The notes beneath the pieces are model-generated. The model searched no databases. It was given only the letters and a program-made list of their open reading frames with translations, and had not been told where the DNA came from. This document shows positions 1-6,745 of a DNA stretch of 17,099 nt, piece after piece. The DNA lies in assembly GCA_945957335.1 (NCBI GenBank), contig CAMFLJ010000038.1, forward strand, positions 1 through 17,099, given 5' to 3'. Origin of the DNA: an uncultured Actinomycetes bacterium. GTDB lineage: Bacteria; Actinomycetota; Acidimicrobiia; Acidimicrobiales; Acidimicrobilacustridaceae. A program made the position numbers and the translations under genes. Numbering within the stretch: the first letter of the stretch is position 1; each line of letters begins with the position of its first letter.

Positions 1-601
1 GGCCGGCCACGGCCATGCCGACGCCGCAGCCGACGAGGGCGGTGAGCAGCAGCTCGGCGAAGGGGGCGTCATCGGCGGTGACGAGCTTCAGCACGACGAG
101 GGCGAGGGTGGCCCCGATCGGGTCGATGACGATGCCCTCCCACCGCAGGATCGTGGCGGTGGGCTCGCGGGGCCGCACGACGTGCAGCAGCGGGCCCACG
201 ACGGTGGGGCCGCTGACCACCAGGAGGGCGCCCAGCAGCAGGCAGAGGTTGGTCGGGAGGTCGAACAGCAGCCCGGCGGCGATCGTGCCGGCGAGGCACG
301 TGACGGCCACGCCGATGGTGACGAGCTGCACGACCGGTCGGGGGCCTCGGCGGCGCAGCTCCTTGATGTCGAGGCCGAGGCCGCCCTCGAAGAGCAGCAG
401 CGACACGGCCATCGAGACGATCGTGAACAGTGAGTCGCCGAAGATCTCGTCCGGGTTGATGATGCCGAGCCACGGGCCGGCGGCGAGCCCGGCGGCGATG
501 AGCAGGAGGATGGCGGGGACCCGGATGCGCCGGGCCAGCCACTGCATCCCGACCCCCAGCACCACGATGGCGCCCAGGCCCACCATCACGTCGTCGCCCA
601 C
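1..601 (-). CDS. CPA1-type cation/proton antiporter, N-terminal part (cut by window start)
   Basis: Integral membrane monovalent cation/H+ exchanger of the NhaP/CPA1 type. It would exchange Na+ or K+ for H+ at the cytoplasmic membrane. About 200 residues are present and the frame stays open to the window edge, so the C-terminus is missing. Hydrophobic helices alternate with short loops from the start (WLARRIRVPAILLLIAAGL). Family marks are the LLLFEGGLGLD segment, SGPTVVGPLL, and RWEGIVIDPIGATLAL with the paired acidic/Asp-Pro residues of the ion site. I chose GTG at 601: it has no Shine-Dalgarno but a TACCTT hexamer lies 6 bases upstream, which fits a leaderless start. ATG at 586 is the alternative. 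It is divergent from the ABC operon at 733. A C-terminal TrkA-like domain is possible but lies outside the window. The family is secure, the transported ion is not. Confidence 0.85.
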   Translation of the reverse strand, partial: MGDDVMVGLGAIVVLGVGMQWLARRIRVPAILLLIAAGLAAGPWLGIINPDEIFGDSLFTIVSMAVSLLLFEGGLGLDIKELRRRGPRPVVQLVTIGVAVTCLAGTIAAGLLFDLPTNLCLLLGALLVVSGPTVVGPLLHVVRPREPTATILRWEGIVIDPIGATLALVVLKLVTADDAPFAELLLTALVGCGVGMAVAG

Positions 602-607
602 GTCGCG

Positions 608-613
608 AAGGTA
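608..613 (-). promoter_or_regulatory. Putative leaderless -10 (TACCTT) for the antiporter gene
   Basis: TACCTT on the minus strand matches the actinobacterial TAnnnT -10 pattern and ends 6 bases before the GTG at 601. No Shine-Dalgarno is present between them. I see no convincing -35. The rest of the divergent gap up to 732 shows only a short imperfect palindrome around 691-702. Confidence 0.4.
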
Positions 614-732
614 GTGCTCGCAAATGACCTGCGACGGAGGGGCAACCGCGCCAGGATGGCGAACGCACCGGCGGCGGGCAGACTTCTGCGAGCGCCCACC
701 ACCCGGGGACGGCGAGCCACAGGAGACTCCAC

Positions 733-1482
733 ATGACCGCACCCATCGCAGCCCCTCCCGCCATCGCGGCGCGAGCCGTCGACGCCACCAAGGTCTACGG
801 CAAGGGCGACACCGAGGTGCGGGCCCTCGACGGGGTCACCGTCGACTTCCCGGCCCACGCCTTCACCGCGATCATGGGGCCCTCGGGGTCGGGCAAGTCC
901 ACGCTCATGCAGTGCGTGGCGGGCCTCGACACGCTCACGTCGGGCCAGGTCTTCATCGGCGACGCGGAGCTGAGCAGCCTCTCCGAGAAGCAGCTCACGC
1001 TCCTGCGGCGCGACAAGATCGGCTTCGTGTTCCAGGCGTTCAACCTGGTGCCCACCCTCACCGCCGAGGAGAACATCACCCTCCCGATGGACCTCGCCGG
1101 GCGCAAGCCCGACAAGGAGTGGCTCGACCAGGTCGTGCGCACCGTCGGCCTCGCCGATCGCCTGCACCACCGCCCGAGCGAGCTCTCGGGTGGCCAGCAG
1201 CAGCGCGTGGCGGTGGCCCGTGCCCTGGCCAGCCGGCCCGAGATCATCTTCGGCGACGAGCCCACCGGCAACCTCGACAGCCGCGCCGGCGCCGAGATCC
1301 TCAGCTTCCTTCGTGACGCGGTGAAGCAGATGGGCCAGACGGTCGTCATGGTCACCCACGACCCCACGGCGGCGAGCTACGCCGACCACGTGCTGTTCCT
1401 GGCCGACGGCAAGATCGTCGACCGCATGGACGAGCCCACCGCTGATGCGGTGCTCGACCGCATCAAGCAGTTCGGTCGCTAG
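733..1482 (+). CDS. ABC transporter ATP-binding protein, MacB/LolD type
   Basis: Cytoplasmic ATPase of a type VII (MacB/LolCDE-like) ABC system, which powers export or extraction of substrates from the outer face of the membrane by its FtsX-type partner. The 249 residues are full length for the family. Visible motifs are Walker A GPSGSGKST (49-57), Q-loop Gln101, signature LSGGQQQRVAVARAL (151-165), Walker B IIFGDE (171-176) followed by PTGNLDS, and the switch His209 in VTHD. The PTGNLDS D-loop and the LRRDKIGFVFQAFNL stretch are typical of the LolD/MacB group. The ATG has AGGAG about 7 bases upstream. The permease starts 8 bases after the stop, so the two form one operon. The substrate cannot be read from the sequence. 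Confidence 0.95.
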   Translation: MTAPIAAPPAIAARAVDATKVYGKGDTEVRALDGVTVDFPAHAFTAIMGPSGSGKSTLMQCVAGLDTLTSGQVFIGDAELSSLSEKQLTLLRRDKIGFVFQAFNLVPTLTAEENITLPMDLAGRKPDKEWLDQVVRTVGLADRLHHRPSELSGGQQQRVAVARALASRPEIIFGDEPTGNLDSRAGAEILSFLRDAVKQMGQTVVMVTHDPTAASYADHVLFLADGKIVDRMDEPTADAVLDRIKQFGR

Positions 1483-1490
1483 GCGCCGAC

Positions 1491-4037
1491 GTGCTCCACG
1501 TCACCTGGAAGGGCCTGCTGGCCCACAAGATCCGCCTGGCGACGACGGCGATCGCCGTGCTCATCGGCGTCGCCTTCATGGCCGGCACGCTCGTGCTCAC
1601 CGCCACCATCGGGTCGACCTTCGACGGGCTCTACGCCGACATCAACGCCGGCACCGACGTGGTGGTGCGCGGCGCCCAGTCGGTGAACGCCGGCTTCGGC
1701 GACGTGCGCGGTCCGGTGCCCGAGTCGGTGCTCGCCACCGTCCAGGGCGTCCCCGGCGTGCGCATCGCCGAGGGCAACGTCAACGGCTACGCGCAGTACG
1801 TCGGCAAGGACGGCAAGGCCGTCGGCAACCCCAACCGGGGTGCTCCCACCCTCGGCTTCGCGTGGTCCGACGACCAGTCCCTCAACCCGCTCCGCCTGGC
1901 GACGGGCACGGCGCCGACGAAACCCGACGACGTGGTGGTCGACAAGGCCACCGCCGACAAGGAGGGGTTCGCGGTCGGTGACCGGGTCACGATCCTGACC
2001 CAGTCCGGTTCGGAGCAGTTCACGGTCTCCGGCATCGCCCGGTTCGGCAACGTCGACAGCCCCCTCGGTGCCACCCTCGCGGTCTTCACCACCCCGACCG
2101 CCCAGCGGGTGCTCGGCCTTCCTGGTCAGTTCAGCGCGGTCGCGGCCGCCGCCGATCCCGGGATCAGCCAGCAGGAGCTGGCGTCGCGTGTCCAGGAGGT
2201 CCTTCCCGACGGGCTCGAGGCCGTCACCGGCAAGGACCTCACGCAGGAGCAGCAGAGCCAGACCCGCCAGATCGTGGGCTCGTTCTCCACGTTCCTTCTC
2301 GTGTTCGCGGGGGTCGCCCTCTTCGTGGGCTGCTTCCTCATCTACAACACGTTCTCGATCATCGTCGCCCAGCGGTCCCGGGAGATGGCCCTGTTGAGAG
2401 CCATCGGCGCCGCCCGCCGGCAGGTCCTCACGTCGGTCCTCGTCGAGGCCCTCATCACGGGCTTCGTCGCCTCCGCAGTCGGTGTCGTCGTCGGCATGGG
2501 TGTCGCCGTCGGACTCCGGAGCCTGCTGTCGGCGTTCGGCTTCGGCATCCCGGCCACGGGGCTCACGGTCGAGCCCAGCGCGGTCGTCGTGCCGATCCTG
2601 GTCGGCGTCCTGATCACGGTGGCCTCGGCGTTCTTCCCCGCCCGCAAGGCGTCGAAGGTGCCCCCGGTGGCGGCGATGCGCTCGGTGCAGATCGACGAGT
2701 CGAGCCGGTCGATCACCCGCATGATCCTCGGTGCGCTCATCCTCGGGCTGGGCATCCTCCAGCTGTTCATCGGCCTGGTGTCGAGGCCCGACAACGCACT
2801 GCTCATCGTGGGCGGTGGCGTGGTGTTCACGTTCCTCGGCGTCGCGGCGCTCGGCCCCGTGATCGCCCGGCCCGTCGCCCGGGTGATCGGCTGGCCGATC
2901 GCCCGGCTGCGGCACATGCCCGGTGTGATCGCCCGTGACAACGCCATGCGCAACCCCAAGCGCACTGCGTCCACCGCGGCCGCGCTGATGATCGGCGTCG
3001 GGCTCGTCGCGTTCATCCTCATCTTCTGGTCGTCGGCGACCGACTCGATCCGGGGCGTGGTGAACAAGGGCTTCGTCGGCGACTTCGTCGTCCAGTCGAA
3101 CGCGGGCTTCGATGGTGGCCTGCCGCCGTCCGTCGCCACCCAGATCGGTGCCCTGCCCGAGGTCGCCACCGTCGCCGAGACCCGCAACGTGGTCGCCGCT
3201 GTCAATGGCAACGGTGCCTTCATGCTCGCGGTGAACCCGCAGTCGTTCGGCTCGCTCGCCGACCTGCAGGTCAAGGAAGGCACGCTCGATGCCCTCGCCG
3301 AGAACGGCACCATCGCCGTCTACGACCAGACCGCCAAGGACAAGGGCTGGGTGGTCGGTGACACGGTGCCCGTGACATTCCCCGTGAGCGGTCCGCAGCA
3401 GCTGAAGGTCGTCGCCACGTTCGGGGAGCAGAACATCGGTGGCACCTATCTGATCGGCCTACCCACGGCCGAGGCCAACACTGCGGTGCAGGTCGACAAC
3501 TCGGTCTACGTGAAGCTGGCCCCCGGGGTGTCGGCCGAGGCCGGTCGCAAGGCGATCGAGACGGTGACCGACACCTATCCGAACGCCCAGGTGCAGGACA
3601 AGGTCGAGTTCGCCGACTCCATCGTCGGCCAGGTCACGTCGCTGCTCCTGTTCGTGATCGTGCTTCTCCTGCTGGCGGTGGTCATCGCCCTCATCGGCAT
3701 CGCCAACACCCTCGCCCTGTCGATCTTCGAGCGCACTCGTGAGATCGGCCTGCTCCGGGCGGTCGGCATGACCCGGACCCAGGTCCGGTCGGCCGTGCGC
3801 TGGGAGTCGGTGATCATGGCGCTGCTGGGCACGGCGTTGGGTCTCGTCATCGGGCTCTTCTTCGGTTGGGCGCTGATCCAGGCCTTGTCGGACCAGGGCT
3901 TCGACACGTTCTCGGTGCCGATCCCCTTGCTGGTCCTGGTCGTCCTCGTCGCCTTCGGCGCCGGCGTCCTGGCTGCGGTGTTCCCCGCCCGGCGGGCCTC
4001 GAACCTGAACGTGCTCGACGCGATCTCTTCGGAGTAG
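1491..4037 (+). CDS. ABC transporter permease with two FtsX-like domains
   Basis: Large membrane partner (848 residues) of the ATPase just upstream. Order: TM helix about 17-40; extracytoplasmic MacB-type periplasmic-core-like domain about 41-260; first FtsX domain about 262-390 with three helices ending in FFPARKASKV; a central pair of helices about 410-460; a second amphipathic RNPKRTASTAAALMIGVGL helix about 488-513; a second extracytoplasmic domain about 515-705; and a final FtsX domain about 712-842 ending in VFPARRASNLNVLDAI. The repeated REMALLRAIGA (297-307) and REIGLLRAVGM (750-760) are the coupling elements that contact the ATPase, which shows an internal duplication. The start is GTG, 8 bases after the ATPase stop. 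Actinobacteria commonly encode such fused permeases; the cargo (lipoprotein, peptide or lipid) is unknown. Transcription ends at the hairpin 4061-4094. Confidence 0.93.
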   Translation: MLHVTWKGLLAHKIRLATTAIAVLIGVAFMAGTLVLTATIGSTFDGLYADINAGTDVVVRGAQSVNAGFGDVRGPVPESVLATVQGVPGVRIAEGNVNGYAQYVGKDGKAVGNPNRGAPTLGFAWSDDQSLNPLRLATGTAPTKPDDVVVDKATADKEGFAVGDRVTILTQSGSEQFTVSGIARFGNVDSPLGATLAVFTTPTAQRVLGLPGQFSAVAAAADPGISQQELASRVQEVLPDGLEAVTGKDLTQEQQSQTRQIVGSFSTFLLVFAGVALFVGCFLIYNTFSIIVAQRSREMALLRAIGAARRQVLTSVLVEALITGFVASAVGVVVGMGVAVGLRSLLSAFGFGIPATGLTVEPSAVVVPILVGVLITVASAFFPARKASKVPPVAAMRSVQIDESSRSITRMILGALILGLGILQLFIGLVSRPDNALLIVGGGVVFTFLGVAALGPVIARPVARVIGWPIARLRHMPGVIARDNAMRNPKRTASTAAALMIGVGLVAFILIFWSSATDSIRGVVNKGFVGDFVVQSNAGFDGGLPPSVATQIGALPEVATVAETRNVVAAVNGNGAFMLAVNPQSFGSLADLQVKEGTLDALAENGTIAVYDQTAKDKGWVVGDTVPVTFPVSGPQQLKVVATFGEQNIGGTYLIGLPTAEANTAVQVDNSVYVKLAPGVSAEAGRKAIETVTDTYPNAQVQDKVEFADSIVGQVTSLLLFVIVLLLLAVVIALIGIANTLALSIFERTREIGLLRAVGMTRTQVRSAVRWESVIMALLGTALGLVIGLFFGWALIQALSDQGFDTFSVPIPLLVLVVLVAFGAGVLAAVFPARRASNLNVLDAISSE

Positions 4038-4055
4038 TCGCCCACTCGCCGACGG

Positions 4056-4092
4056 ACGCGGAAGGGCCCCGGACCGCTCGGTCCGGGGCCCT
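4056..4092 (+). repeat. Copy 1 of a 37-base exact direct repeat (hairpin sequence)
   Basis: Identical, base for base and in the same orientation, to 8377-8413. It comprises ACGCGGA, the left arm, the GCTC loop and most of the right arm of the hairpin. The flanks differ on both sides, so the identity is confined to the hairpin and its left shoulder. Confidence 0.9.
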
Positions 4093-4094
4093 TC
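4061..4094. terminator. Strong 15-bp hairpin between convergent units
   Basis: Perfect 15-bp stem (4061-4075 with 4080-4094) and a 4-base GCTC loop, starting 24 bases after the permease stop. It is nearly all G/C and followed by only TTC plus mixed bases, so it lacks a U-tract, as is usual for actinobacterial terminators. On the minus strand it also lies downstream of the 4290-4595 and 4125-4187 ORFs, so it can serve both directions. It is part of a 37-base sequence repeated exactly at 8377-8413. Confidence 0.85.
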
Positions 4095-4124
4095 TCGACT
4101 GTCGCCGTCGGCCCGGCCGGTGGG

Positions 4125-4187
4125 TCAGCGCTCGAGGCGCTCGAGCAGGGTCACGGTGACGGTGAAGGTCGTGTCGAGCTCGCTCAT
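4125..4187 (-). CDS. Possible 20-residue microprotein
   Basis: ATG-to-TGA micro-ORF encoding MSELDTTFTVTVTLLERLER. GGGAGG lies 9 bases upstream of the ATG (4197-4202), a better Shine-Dalgarno than several larger genes here have. The peptide has an acidic N-terminus, a Thr/Val beta-prone centre and a charged amphipathic end. It sits about 100 bases downstream of the 101-residue gene on the same strand and 30 bases before the bidirectional hairpin, so it could be the last cistron of that transcript. I do not recognise it. It may instead be a chance ORF; conservation would decide. Confidence 0.4.
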   Translation of the reverse strand: MSELDTTFTVTVTLLERLER

Positions 4188-4289
4188 CGTTCCGTTCCTC
4201 CCAGGCGGTCACCGAACGCCCGCGATCCTGTGGGGACACCAGGCGCGCGCAGATGGGACCGCGCCCTCGGCCGCGACTCATCGCCCGGC

Positions 4290-4595
4290 TCACTCCCGGA
4301 CGAGCACCAGCTTCAGGCTCGGGAACACGAACGACGCGAGGAACAGCGGCAGGAACCGCTTGCCCGTGGCCCGGAACGCGACGGTCTCGCCATCCGTGGC
4401 GTCGAACTCCTTGGTTCCGCTGCGGTCACGGCCGCATCGCACCCGGAGGGTGTGGTGGCCGGCGTCCACGGCCAGCTTCACGGAGCCGTTCATCTCCACC
4501 GACCCGACGCTCTGGCCGTCGACGAGGATCTCGTAGGTGCCGCGCCGGACCTCGGCCCCGATCGCAGAGTGGCTCACCTTCAAGGTCGCGCTCAC
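4290..4595 (-). CDS. Small beta-rich membrane-associated protein, function unknown
   Basis: 101 residues. Residues 18-75 form alternating polar/hydrophobic strands (TYEILVDGQSVGSVEMNGSV, then DAGHHTLRVRCGRDRSGTKEF) in the style of PEGA-like beta-sandwich modules. The C-terminus (80-98) is hydrophobic (RFLPLFLASFVFPSLKLVLV) and could be a membrane anchor or buried helix. I recall similar unnamed actinobacterial proteins ending in the same kind of hydrophobic tail, but I cannot name a family. The GTG start at 4595 is set by GGAGG at 4606-4610, 10 bases away. The open frame extends upstream to 4934, but that extension runs antisense through the GAP gene and has no coding character. Divergent from the gene at 4725. 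Confidence 0.75.
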   Translation of the reverse strand: MSATLKVSHSAIGAEVRRGTYEILVDGQSVGSVEMNGSVKLAVDAGHHTLRVRCGRDRSGTKEFDATDGETVAFRATGKRFLPLFLASFVFPSLKLVLVRE

Positions 4596-4654
4596 CTCGG
4601 GACCACCTCCTTCATCCGGGCCATCCAGGCACCCGGGCTCGCGGGCGCTGGCCA

Positions 4655-4697
4655 GAACGTACCGTGGCACGTCCTTGCCGGGCCGGGCTGTACGTTC
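4655..4697. promoter_or_regulatory. Symmetric divergent promoter/operator with inverted GAACGTAC arms
   Basis: GAACGTAC at 4655-4662 and its exact inverse GTACGTTC at 4690-4697 flank 27 bases in the gap between the minus gene starting at 4595 and the plus gene at 4725. Each arm contains TACGTT, a TAnnnT -10 hexamer reading outward: 4691-4696 toward 4725 and 4656-4661 toward 4595. A small palindrome CGTGGCACG sits at 4663-4671. The arms may therefore be paired -10 elements, a regulator binding site, or both. No clear -35 is visible. Confidence 0.45.
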
Positions 4698-4724
4698 GCG
4701 ACCCGAGAGGAGCCCGGACGGACC

Positions 4725-5384
4725 ATGGCGCTGCTGTACTCGATCCTGGTGCTCGGCCTCCTGGCGAGCTTCTCGCCGAGCACGATCATCGTGTTCATCC
4801 TCCTGCTGGCCACCAAGCGGGCCTCGGTCAACGGCGCCGCCTTCCTGGTGGGCTGGTCGCTGTCGTTGATCGTGGTGTTCGTCGCCAGCTACGCCCTCGG
4901 TGGCACCCACACGGCGTCGAAGGGATCGGGCCACGCGGCGCTGAACGTGGTCGAGGTGGTGTTCGGCGTCGGGCTCGTCCTGCTGGGGGTGCGCGAGTGG
5001 CGACGCCGGGACCGCCCCTCCGAGCCGTCACCCCGGACGAAGGGGCTGGAGGGCCGCCTGGTCGACCTGCGCCCGATCGAGGCGGCGACGCTCGGTGTGT
5101 GGGAGCAGCCGTGGACGCTCACCGCGGCAGCGGCGATCGTGGTCGCCAACCACCACTCGGCGGTGCTCGTGGCCATCCTCGCGTTCCTCGTGTTCACCTT
5201 CGTCTCGACGGCCACGGTCGGGCTCGTCTACGCCTACTTCCACCGCGAGCCGGGCGTGGCCGAGCAGCGGCTCGACGACCTGCGGAAGTGGCTCGTCTCG
5301 AAGGGGCCGACGCTCCTCGCGCTCGTGTCGTTCGTCGTGGGGCTGTACCTCGTCGCCGACGGGACGTGGTCGCTGCTGGGGTGA
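4725..5384 (+). CDS. GAP-family (SfLAP-like) polytopic membrane protein
   Basis: 219-residue integral membrane protein resembling the GAP/Sap (sulfolipid-1-addressing protein, SfLAP) family, which is related in architecture to LysE-type exporters. Six hydrophobic segments are visible at about 2-28, 36-60, 73-90, 131-141 joined to 145-172, and 196-215. The cytoplasmic loop after helix 3 is basic (REWRRRDRP). The conserved-looking WEQPWTLTAAAAIVVANHHS stretch (126-145) contains the helix break. In mycobacteria such proteins help place glycolipids at the cell surface, so export of a lipid or small molecule is a reasonable inference only. The ATG at 4725 has GAGAGGAG about 12 bases upstream. The open frame reaches back to 4230 but has no coding character there. 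A hairpin at 5388-5423 follows the stop. Confidence 0.8.
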   Translation: MALLYSILVLGLLASFSPSTIIVFILLLATKRASVNGAAFLVGWSLSLIVVFVASYALGGTHTASKGSGHAALNVVEVVFGVGLVLLGVREWRRRDRPSEPSPRTKGLEGRLVDLRPIEAATLGVWEQPWTLTAAAAIVVANHHSAVLVAILAFLVFTFVSTATVGLVYAYFHREPGVAEQRLDDLRKWLVSKGPTLLALVSFVVGLYLVADGTWSLLG

Positions 5385-5387
5385 CAC

Positions 5388-5423
5388 CCGCGGACCGCCC
5401 GGCAACCGACCTCCGGTCCGTGG
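5388..5423. terminator. Hairpin between the GAP gene and the small minus ORF
   Basis: Ten-base-pair stem (5388-5397 with 5414-5423, one G-U pair) enclosing a 16-base loop, 3 bases after the stop at 5384. There is no U-tract. It lies between a plus gene end and the possible minus ORF end at 5437, so it could act in both directions. Confidence 0.5.
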
Positions 5424-5436
5424 CGCCTCGTGGCGG

Positions 5437-5544
5437 CTACCTCGGCTCGCGCCCGAGGAAGGGCGTCTTCTTCCCCGGGCACACCTTCCACTCGGAGCCT
5501 TCGACCTTCATCTCGACGTACCGGGGGAGCACGCCACTCTCCAT
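5437..5544 (-). CDS. Possible 35-residue small protein
   Basis: ATG at 5544 to TAG, 35 residues with a composition unlike the Arg/Pro-rich shadow frames around it: a basic tail containing MKVEGSEWKVCPGKKTPFLG. 32 of the 34 codons after the ATG end in G or C, and this bias fades upstream of about 5575, which suggests a coding end near there. No good Shine-Dalgarno precedes the ATG, and the frame is open to 5679, so the start is uncertain. It ends 14 bases from the hairpin at 5388-5423. It may be a real small protein or the tail of a decayed gene. Not recognised. Confidence 0.35.
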   Translation of the reverse strand: MESGVLPRYVEMKVEGSEWKVCPGKKTPFLGREPR

Positions 5545-5657
5545 CTGGATGTCGGTGCCGAAGGACGGGATTCGTTTGGCCGAACGATCGGTGCCTCTGC
5601 CGGCGAGTCTCCGTGGGAGGATCGCTGGCGTCCCCGAGGTCGACGGCGGAGGTGCGG

Positions 5658-6266
5658 GTGGGATCGATGGCCGCGGCACTGCCCATCGTCGGCGCGGTCG
5701 CCGTGGGAGCGGTGGCGGTGCTGGCGTGGACGTGGCAACACCGAACCACCGGCAAGCTCGTGGACGACCTCCGATCGGTCGAGGGCTCTTCGATCACCCT
5801 CACCCTGATCGGCCGCCAACAGGGCTCGACGACCTTGTTCGGGGTCTCCTGCCGTCTGATCTCGATCGATCGACGTGGCCTCGTGATCGAACCTCAGGAG
5901 CCCCTCCCGAGACGGATCCTGAGGCGGGCGCGAACTCGCGATGGTGCCGTCGTCGTGCCCTTGAGGATGGTGGCGCTCGCCGACACACCACGCGGTCGGG
6001 TGAGCGCCGCAGGATGGGACACCATCGTCGACATCGGGGGAACGGAGCGCACCGCCGACGGGCAGCCTCACCCGCCGAGGGCGAAGGCGGCCGGTGGTCG
6101 TTTCGGTCCGGGATCGCCGCTGCGCCTCGCCCTGGTGGTACCCGGCGTCGCGCTCGCGATCGTCATCGGCCTGCTCCTGCCGGGAGGAGGCGTGACCCTG
6201 CGGGCCATCGTCGTCGTTCCCCTCGCCGTCGTCGTGCTCTACCTGGCGCGGCGCAACCGCGTGTGA
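5658..6266 (+). CDS. Hypothetical membrane protein with N- and C-terminal helices
   Basis: About 202 residues, no family recognised. One hydrophobic helix lies near the N-terminus (about 6-23, ALPIVGAVAVGAVAVLAW). A cytoplasmic-looking basic, beta-prone middle follows (LVDDLRSVEGSSITLTLIG onward, with RILRRARTR), and two closely spaced helices lie at the C-terminus (about 157-175 and 180-196) ending in LARRNRV. GTG at 5658 has GGAGG 5 bases upstream (5648-5652); the in-frame ATG at 5667 is the alternative, 14 bases from the same site. Base composition is less GC-rich than in the metabolic genes to the right. Convergent with the gene ending at 6353. Confidence 0.65.
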   Translation: MGSMAAALPIVGAVAVGAVAVLAWTWQHRTTGKLVDDLRSVEGSSITLTLIGRQQGSTTLFGVSCRLISIDRRGLVIEPQEPLPRRILRRARTRDGAVVVPLRMVALADTPRGRVSAAGWDTIVDIGGTERTADGQPHPPRAKAAGGRFGPGSPLRLALVVPGVALAIVIGLLLPGGGVTLRAIVVVPLAVVVLYLARRNRV

Positions 6267-6311
6267 GCAGGCCCGACGTCGTGTTGATCCTGAGCAGCGG
6301 CCGGTCGTGGC

Positions 6312-6346
6312 GTGAGGCATGGCAATCGGTTCGAGCCATGCCCCAC
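6312..6346. terminator. Hairpin between convergent genes
   Basis: GGCATGGC (6316-6323) pairs with GCCATGCC (6335-6342) around an 11-base loop. One mismatch and three more pairs (GTG with CAC) extend the stem outward. It sits between the plus stop at 6266 and the minus stop at 6353, so it can terminate both. No U-tract. Confidence 0.5.
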
Positions 6347-6352
6347 CGCGGG

Positions 6353-6604
6353 CTACGTGGCTGCGACGACCTTTGGACGAACGACGACCAGGTAGTACAC
6401 GGCGAGCACGAACCCGACGACACCGCAGAGCAGGGTGAAGATCAGGATCTGCAGGAGCCACGTGGTCTTCGAGGATCCGGCCGACGAGAACGCCGTGTCG
6501 GGTCGGCCGGCGATGTCGACGATCGCCCAGATCGGGATCCCGAGCCCCACCAGCACCACGAGTCCCACGATGAAGATGTCAGGTCCGAAGATCTCCGCCA
6601 GCAA
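6353..6604 (-). CDS. Small two-TM protein, PLDc_N-like
   Basis: 83 residues with two membrane helices (about 10-30 and 49-72). The first runs into IWAIVDIAGRPD and the second begins at TTWLLQIL and ends YYLVVVRPK. This W-x-I-V-D ... W ... Y-x-x-x-x-RP layout matches the PLDc_N (phospholipase D nuclease N-terminal) helix-hairpin module. That module often occurs alone in small actinobacterial proteins, where it is a membrane anchor of unknown role and not an enzyme. The start is TTG at 6604 with GAAGGGG about 7 bases upstream. A TAGCTT hexamer at 6638-6643 is a possible -10. Downstream gene in the same direction as the sigma pair, separated from it by 141 bases. Confidence 0.7.
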   Translation of the reverse strand: MLAEIFGPDIFIVGLVVLVGLGIPIWAIVDIAGRPDTAFSSAGSSKTTWLLQILIFTLLCGVVGFVLAVYYLVVVRPKVVAAT

Positions 6605-6637
6605 CCGCCCGCCCCTTCGCTTCCGCCTTGGAGGCTG

Positions 6638-6643
6638 AAGCTA
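6638..6643 (-). promoter_or_regulatory. Putative -10 (TAGCTT) upstream of the PLDc_N-like gene
   Basis: TAGCTT on the minus strand fits TAnnnT and leaves a leader of roughly 25-30 bases containing the GAAGGGG ribosome site. No clear -35. The rest of the 6605-6745 gap holds only a weak 6-bp hairpin (6672-6677 with 6684-6689) that could end the upstream transcript. Confidence 0.3.
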
Positions 6644-6745
6644 CTCGTGGGCCAGCAGGATCGGCGGCCGTTCGCCTGCAAGGAGGCGACGTCCAGGTAG
6701 GGAACGACTGGCGAGCATCGATCGCGAGCGCGAAGCGGCGACTCG

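Noticed and set aside
1479..2915. Long minus-strand open frame opposite the ABC permease
   Set aside because: Its product is a His/Arg/Asp/Gly-rich string with no domain. It mirrors the codon bias of the permease, whose motifs and duplication are clear.
5572..5587. TCGTT/AACGA inverted repeat considered as a LexA/SOS box
   Set aside because: The arms are in the wrong order and spacing for the actinobacterial CGAAC-N4-GTTCG box, and 5 bp is expected by chance.
5860..5880. TCGATCGATCG palindromic run considered as an origin or regulator site
   Set aside because: It lies inside the coding region of the 202-residue membrane protein (Ser-Ile-Asp-Arg-Arg codons) and stands alone.
4253..6700. An 815-codon plus-strand open frame
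   Set aside because: An Arg/Pro/Gly-rich shadow frame across several real genes on both strands, with no motif.
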